Assembly (NCBI GenBank): GCA_900754145.1
Contig: CAAEBW010000172.1
Coordinates: 1 to 9,604 of the forward strand
Source: Clostridia bacterium
GTDB lineage: Bacteria > Bacillota > Clostridia > Oscillospirales > Acutalibacteraceae
Direction of reading: 5' to 3'
Length of the DNA: 9,604 nucleotides
The notes beneath the pieces were generated by a model that saw only the letters and a list, made by a program, of their open reading frames with translations, was not told the origin of the DNA and did no database searches. The position numbers were made by a program, and so were the translations under genes. The stretch's first letter is position 1, and each line of letters opens with the position of its first letter. Below, in pieces: positions 7,100-9,604 of the stretch.

Positions 7100-7985
7100 A
7101 AAGCTTAAATATACAGCGGCGGCGGCTCTGCTTGCCGCCGCGGTTTTTATAACCGCCTTTTCGCGGGGTGTTTTCGGCGAAAACCTACAGCAGGTATTTA
7201 ATCCCGCCGCGGCGTTTGATGCCTCTGTCGATTTTGTAAAAATCACCGATGTCGGTCAGGCGGACTGCGTTTTGATTTATTCAAACGGCTGTTCAGCGCT
7301 TATAGATGTCGGGACCGAAGACAGCGCGTCGGACATTCTTGAAGACCTTGACTCCGCGCGGATAAAGGAGCTTGACGCGCTGATAGTCACCCATCTTCAC
7401 ACCGACCACGCGGGCGGACTGCCCGAGCTTGCAAAGCACCGTAAAATAGATAATCTTATAATCCCTGAGCTTAATAATTATGCCGAGGCGGCGGGGCTTG
7501 TTAAAACCGCGAAACAAACCGTGACCGCAAACGGCGGAAACGCTTATACCGCCGTTCAGGGTATGAACTTTAAAATCGGGGAGTTTACGGTCACCCTGCT
7601 TGCGTATTATGATGATATGCAGGAAGAAAACAATCAATCCGTGATAGTTATGGCGGAGCTTGACGGGATAAAGTTTCTCTTTACGGGCGACGCGGAGTCT
7701 AAGACGGAAAAAGCTCTGCTTGACGAGGGAATTAATATCGACTGCGACGTTTTAAAGGTCGGTCACCACGGCAGCTCCTCTTCAAGCTCGCAGAGCTTTT
7801 TGGCGGCGGCAACTCCCAAATATGCCGCAATATCTGTGGGCGAAAATAACATCTATTCCCACCCGAGCAGCTCGGTTGTTTCCGCACTCGAAGACTGCGG
7901 CGCGCAGATTTTAAGAACCGATACCGACGGCGACATAACATTTTATATTGAAAACGGGGAAATAAGAACCGAAACCGAGAAATAG
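7086..7985 (+). CDS. Exported ComEC-type metallo-beta-lactamase-fold hydrolase
   Basis: This stand-alone protein resembles the C-terminal metallo-beta-lactamase domain of ComEC/Rec2, the competence DNA-uptake channel, where that domain is thought to degrade the non-transported strand. The channel domains are absent. It has 299 residues: a Lys-rich start and one hydrophobic stretch (about 10-25) acting as a signal peptide or membrane anchor, so the catalytic part probably lies outside the membrane. The domain begins KITDVGQADCVLI (52-64). It carries HLHTDHAGG (103-111, metal ligands His103, His105, Asp107, His108), NNQSVIV (182-188), FTGDAE (199-204, Asp202), VGHHGSSSSSS (225-235) and SHPSS (259-263). 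The ATG at 7086 lies inside the ftsK end with only a weak GGGAG upstream, so translation is probably coupled to ftsK. Nuclease, phosphodiesterase or another hydrolase role are all open. Free-standing members of this family are common in Clostridia. Confidence 0.85.
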   Translation: MKKNKKLKYTAAAALLAAAVFITAFSRGVFGENLQQVFNPAAAFDASVDFVKITDVGQADCVLIYSNGCSALIDVGTEDSASDILEDLDSARIKELDALIVTHLHTDHAGGLPELAKHRKIDNLIIPELNNYAEAAGLVKTAKQTVTANGGNAYTAVQGMNFKIGEFTVTLLAYYDDMQEENNQSVIVMAELDGIKFLFTGDAESKTEKALLDEGINIDCDVLKVGHHGSSSSSSQSFLAAATPKYAAISVGENNIYSHPSSSVVSALEDCGAQILRTDTDGDITFYIENGEIRTETEK

Positions 7986-8057
7986 CGGAGAGCGTCTATC
8001 AAATCGGGAAATAACAAAGGTGCTGTAAACAAATCGGGGGTTGTGGAGATGATTTAC

Positions 8058-8079
8058 GGGACGATGTGGGCATCGTCCC
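8058..8079. repeat. REP-like hairpin
   Basis: GGGACGATG and CATCGTCCC form a perfect 9-bp stem around a TGGG loop. It is followed by CTACGT rather than a T-run. Right-end sequence and form resemble the hairpin at 8129-8148. Confidence 0.65.
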
Positions 8080-8086
8080 CTACGTA

Positions 8087-8113
8087 TTTAGATATTAGAT
8101 TTTAGATATTAGA
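8087..8113. repeat. Tandem duplication of a 13-mer
   Basis: TTTAGATATTAGA occurs twice (8087-8099 and 8101-8113), separated by one T, and is followed by a partial third unit, GATTAGA (8114-8120). It lies midway between the two hairpins and looks like slippage-prone filler inside the element. Confidence 0.7.
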
Positions 8114-8128
8114 GATTAGACGCTATAC

Positions 8129-8148
8129 GGCGGGAGAGAAGCCCCGCC
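8129..8148. repeat. Second REP-like hairpin
   Basis: GGCGGG (8129-8134) pairs with CCCGCC (8143-8148) around an 8-nt loop and is followed by CTACGT, as in the hairpin at 8058-8079. No T-run follows. Confidence 0.55.
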
Positions 8149-8206
8149 CTACGTTTGTTAATTGAATTTGTTATCCCTACTAACCCCGATTTGTCTCTTA
8201 AAAAGC

Positions 8207-8265
8207 AAACAAGCTTGGCAGTTGCCTTATTTTCGTGCTTTTGCCAAGCTTGTTTATTTTATTTT
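8207..8265. terminator. Bidirectional terminator between converging operons
   Basis: AAACAAGCTTGGCA (8207-8220) and its exact reverse complement TGCCAAGCTTGTTT (8242-8255) form a 14-bp stem with a 21-nt loop. On the plus strand the stem runs into TTTATTTTATTTTTG; on the minus strand it runs into GCTTTTTAAG. It sits between the plus-strand MBL gene and the minus-strand holin gene, where a terminator serving both would be expected. The long loop is unusual, and each arm contains the 8-bp palindrome CAAGCTTG, so a protein binding site is an alternative reading. Confidence 0.65.
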
Positions 8266-8353
8266 TGCTTAATTAATCCGCCTTTGAAGTTGCTGTGTTT
8301 TTTTACAGCCCCTTTGGTTTTTGCAAAATGTTTTTAATTCGGCGGTTCTGCTT

Positions 8354-8560
8354 TTATTCCTTGACCTCGGGCAGTCCCGCTATACTTGTCAGCACCGAGA
8401 GAAGCCCTGCAAGGAGAGAGGCGGAAATTACCACCCGCCAATCAACGGCAGACAGCACCGCCGAGGTGCCTATGGTCGCTACTGCGGTCTGCGCCACGGT
8501 TTTAACCGCGCGTACAGCCGCCGCCTTGAGCCATTTTTTTGCGTTCTCTGAAATTTTCAT
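8354..8560 (-). CDS. Phage holin, small two-membrane-segment type (r1t-like)
   Basis: This is predicted to form the timed membrane lesion that lets the endolysin reach the cell wall. It has 68 residues: a short basic amphipathic N-terminus (KISENAKKWLKAAAVRAVK), then two hydrophobic segments (about 22-40 and 44-60) joined by DWR, and a short charged end. The pattern SAVDWRVV followed by LTSIAGLPE is characteristic of holins from Firmicutes phages in the r1t-like group, as I recall them. The start is set at ATG 8560 because AGGAGG lies 7 nt upstream. The ATG at 8566 would lie 1 nt from that site. It follows the amidase gene after an 18-nt gap, so the two are co-transcribed. Holin after endolysin is the reverse of the commonest order. 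Confidence 0.85.
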   Translation of the reverse strand: MKISENAKKWLKAAAVRAVKTVAQTAVATIGTSAVLSAVDWRVVISASLLAGLLSVLTSIAGLPEVKE

Positions 8561-8567
8561 ACCCATT

Positions 8568-8573
8568 CCTCCT
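8568..8573 (-). promoter_or_regulatory. Ribosome binding site deciding the holin start
   Basis: AGGAGG on the minus strand is 7 nt from ATG 8560 and only 1 nt from ATG 8566. It therefore selects the downstream Met and shortens the protein by two residues. Confidence 0.75.
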
Positions 8574-8578
8574 AAAAA

Positions 8579-9388
8579 TTATACGCCGAGAATTTTCTTC
8601 CAGGTCTTTATACCCACAGCGCCGTCAACGGTAAGCCCGTTTGCATACTGATAGGCTTGTACTGCCGCCTTTGTCTTTGCGCCGAATAGGCCGTCGACCG
8701 TTACTCCGACCTTATTCTGAATGATTTTAGTCAGGCTTTTGTTGGTGTATACGGAGCGCTGTTTGCATACGGCGGCTTTAGCGACCGATTCGCACTCCGC
8801 TCCCCACTTGCCGTCCGCGCCGTATTTCGGGAACTTAAAGCCGTCTGCTATTGCGGCCTTCTGCCAGTTTAAAACAACCGTATTAACTCCGGGCACAGGC
8901 TCACTCTCACCCATATACCCCTTTACAAGGTTTAGAAAATAATCCCAGCCGTAATCGTCAAGGGTGCGGTGGGGGCAATGCTTGCTTGAGTAGTCCGCGT
9001 GTTTTGTCACCCTATCGGTGCCCCAGCCGTAGTCACGAAGAAGCTTTGCGGTAAGCTCGGCGGCGTTCTTCTGGGCGGTTTCAAAGCGCGCGCCGCCCGA
9101 CTTTGAATAGCAGATTTCAATCGCTATACCCTCGCGGTTGCCTCTGCCGTTGCCGTCCCCCGCGTGCCATGCGTTGCGGTCAAGGGATATGCCCTGCACA
9201 ATCTCCTTGTCGTCCACCGCGAAGTGGAAGGAAACCTGCTTGCTGTTGCTTAGCATATACGCGATTTCGTTCGCCGCGCTTGCGTCATTCGCGGTGTTAT
9301 GTATTACTATGCGCGTAGGTGCCATAGTATTCGGACATTTAATACTTATCTTGTCGCTCGGACATTCAATTTTTCTGATATTAACCAT
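8579..9388 (-). CDS. Phage endolysin: N-acetylmuramoyl-L-alanine amidase with peptidoglycan-binding domain
   Basis: This is a zinc amidase that cuts the bond between N-acetylmuramic acid and L-alanine in peptidoglycan, acting at the end of a phage cycle. It has 269 residues and no signal peptide, as expected for a holin-dependent lysin. The Amidase_2 (T7 lysozyme-like) domain fills about 20-155: His30 in IVIHNTA, His130 in VTKHADYS and Cys138 in SKHCPHR are the expected zinc ligands, and Lys136 matches the catalytic lysine of T7 lysozyme. WHAGDGNGRGNREGIAIEIC (74-93) is the conserved core. After a linker near 155-168 comes a degenerate repeat (about 170-215), then a clear PG_binding_1 domain (about 222-269) with VDGLFGAKTKAAVQAYQ and VDGAVGIKTWKKIL. 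AGGAGG lies 9 nt before the ATG and overlaps the stop region of the gene upstream. The holin follows directly. Confidence 0.93.
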   Translation of the reverse strand: MVNIRKIECPSDKISIKCPNTMAPTRIVIHNTANDASAANEIAYMLSNSKQVSFHFAVDDKEIVQGISLDRNAWHAGDGNGRGNREGIAIEICYSKSGGARFETAQKNAAELTAKLLRDYGWGTDRVTKHADYSSKHCPHRTLDDYGWDYFLNLVKGYMGESEPVPGVNTVVLNWQKAAIADGFKFPKYGADGKWGAECESVAKAAVCKQRSVYTNKSLTKIIQNKVGVTVDGLFGAKTKAAVQAYQYANGLTVDGAVGIKTWKKILGV

Positions 9389-9400
9389 TTTAAATTCCTC

Positions 9401-9604
9401 CTAATTGTTGGGTCTGTGTAATTCCTCAAGGTCTGCAACTCTGTGATTTGCAACCTTTATCTGCTCTTCGATTACGGGTATTCGCCGCGCAAAATCGTTG
9501 TGCATACGAACCTCGCGGGTCAATTCGCTTATGCGCTCGTTGGTCACCGCCTGCGCGGTTCTTATGTCATTCTGTACCCTGATGTTCGCGCGGCTGTTGG
9601 TTAT
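9401..9604 (-). CDS. Small coiled-coil phage protein upstream of the endolysin (5' end cut)
   Basis: The frame is open from the window edge to TAG at 9403-9401; 67 residues are visible and the start lies beyond 9604. The residues are almost entirely helical and charged, with heptad-like spacing (ISELTREVRMHNDF, IPVIEEQIKVANHRVADLEE), and end in RPNN. I do not recognise a named family. Short coiled-coil proteins just before the holin and endolysin are common in Firmicutes prophages and include XhlA-like and tail-associated proteins, but no membrane segment is visible here. Its stop codon sits in TTAGGAGG, so the endolysin ribosome binding site overlaps its end and the two are probably translated from one message. 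Coding status is supported by the long open frame and this fit. Confidence 0.72.
   Translation of the reverse strand: MTNSRANIRVQNDIRTAQAVTNERISELTREVRMHNDFARRIPVIEEQIKVANHRVADLEELHRPNN

Larger units (their letters stand above)
8029..8194. repeat. MITE-like element with imperfect terminal inverted repeats
   Basis: The left end, ACAAATCGGGGGTTGTGG and onward (8029-8053), matches the reverse complement of the right end (8170-8194), which reads ACAAATCGGGGTTAGTAGGG. The ends agree over about 25 bp with two one-base gaps and a few mismatches. The 166-bp interior has no coding capacity but contains two GC-rich hairpins and a tandem 13-mer. This is the architecture of a small non-autonomous element. 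A target-site duplication is not visible, so mobility is inference. Confidence 0.45.
7986..8353. other. Gene-free region between the ftsK operon and the phage lysis module
   Basis: No coding sequence with a ribosome binding site or family resemblance is seen here. The stretch holds a 166-bp repeat-like element (8029-8194) and a strong hairpin terminator (8207-8255). About 80 bp of AT-rich sequence follow up to the holin stop codon. The boundary between core chromosome and phage-derived DNA must lie in or near this stretch, but no tRNA gene, integrase or clear attachment duplication can be seen. Confidence 0.7.

Noticed and set aside
4709..7246. Several minus-strand frames opposite ftsK and the MBL gene
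   Set aside because: All are shadows of the conserved plus-strand coding sequence; none shows a family motif or start signal.
7086..7985. Full competence protein ComEC
   Set aside because: Only the MBL domain is present, with a single N-terminal hydrophobic segment; the membrane channel domains are missing, so competence should not be inferred.
8087..8120. CRISPR-like repeats
   Set aside because: Only two complete 13-bp units with a 1-nt gap; no spacers and no cas genes.
8292..8309. Hairpin GCTGT/ACAGC as a holin terminator
   Set aside because: The stem is only 5 bp with an 8-T run as the loop and no T-run after it; the 14-bp hairpin at 8207-8255 is far stronger.
8155..8337. 60-residue plus-strand frame
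   Set aside because: It has no ribosome binding site, runs through the terminator hairpin, and gives a Cys/Phe-rich peptide typical of chance translation of AT-rich DNA.

Overview
The window reads as chromosomal DNA of a low-to-mid GC Gram-positive bacterium, most likely a member of the Clostridia (Ruminococcaceae/Oscillospiraceae-like). The basis is strong purine-rich Shine-Dalgarno sites, near-consensus sigma-A promoters, several TTG starts, a stand-alone small alarmone synthetase, a TepA-SpoIIIE/FtsK gene pair as in Bacillus, and a CrtO-like acyltransferase next to a MGDG-synthase-type glycosyltransferase. The genus assignment is inference.

Layout. (1) Positions 1-3686, minus strand, read from right to left: a CrtO-like acyltransferase, a GT28 diacylglycerol glycosyltransferase, a PAP2-family membrane phosphatase, a RelQ/RelP-type (p)ppGpp synthetase, and the 5' third of lepA (elongation factor 4), which runs off the left edge. 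The first three overlap end to start, and the alarmone synthetase follows after 25 bp. lepA has its own near-perfect promoter just behind the synthetase stop codon. (2) Positions 3687-3865 form a divergent promoter region with one good sigma-A promoter on each strand. (3) Positions 3866-7985, plus strand: a TepA-like ClpP-fold protease, an FtsK/SpoIIIE DNA translocase, and an exported or membrane-anchored ComEC-type metallo-beta-lactamase-fold protein whose start overlaps the ftsK stop by 14 bp. (4) Positions 7986-8353 hold no gene. They contain a 166-bp MITE-like segment with imperfect terminal inverted repeats, two REP-like hairpins, a 13-bp tandem duplication, and a long-stemmed bidirectional terminator. 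(5) Positions 8354-9604, minus strand: a phage-type lysis module made of a partial small coiled-coil protein, an N-acetylmuramoyl-L-alanine amidase with a C-terminal peptidoglycan-binding domain, and a small two-segment holin. This is the edge of a prophage, a phage remnant or a phage-tail-like particle locus whose other genes lie beyond position 9604.

How the genes fit together. The minus-strand group looks like a membrane glycolipid unit (glycosylation of diacylglycerol, acyl transfer, lipid phosphate hydrolysis or head-group transfer) co-transcribed with a stringent-response synthetase. The plus-strand group pairs a protease with a chromosome translocase, as in Bacillus, and adds an extracytoplasmic nuclease- or phosphoesterase-like MBL protein. 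The lysis module converges on that operon, and the hairpin between them would stop transcription from both sides. Most of the window is recognisable core genome. The least explained items are the 166-bp repeat element, the related hairpins, the phage boundary, and the link between the alarmone synthetase and the glycolipid genes.
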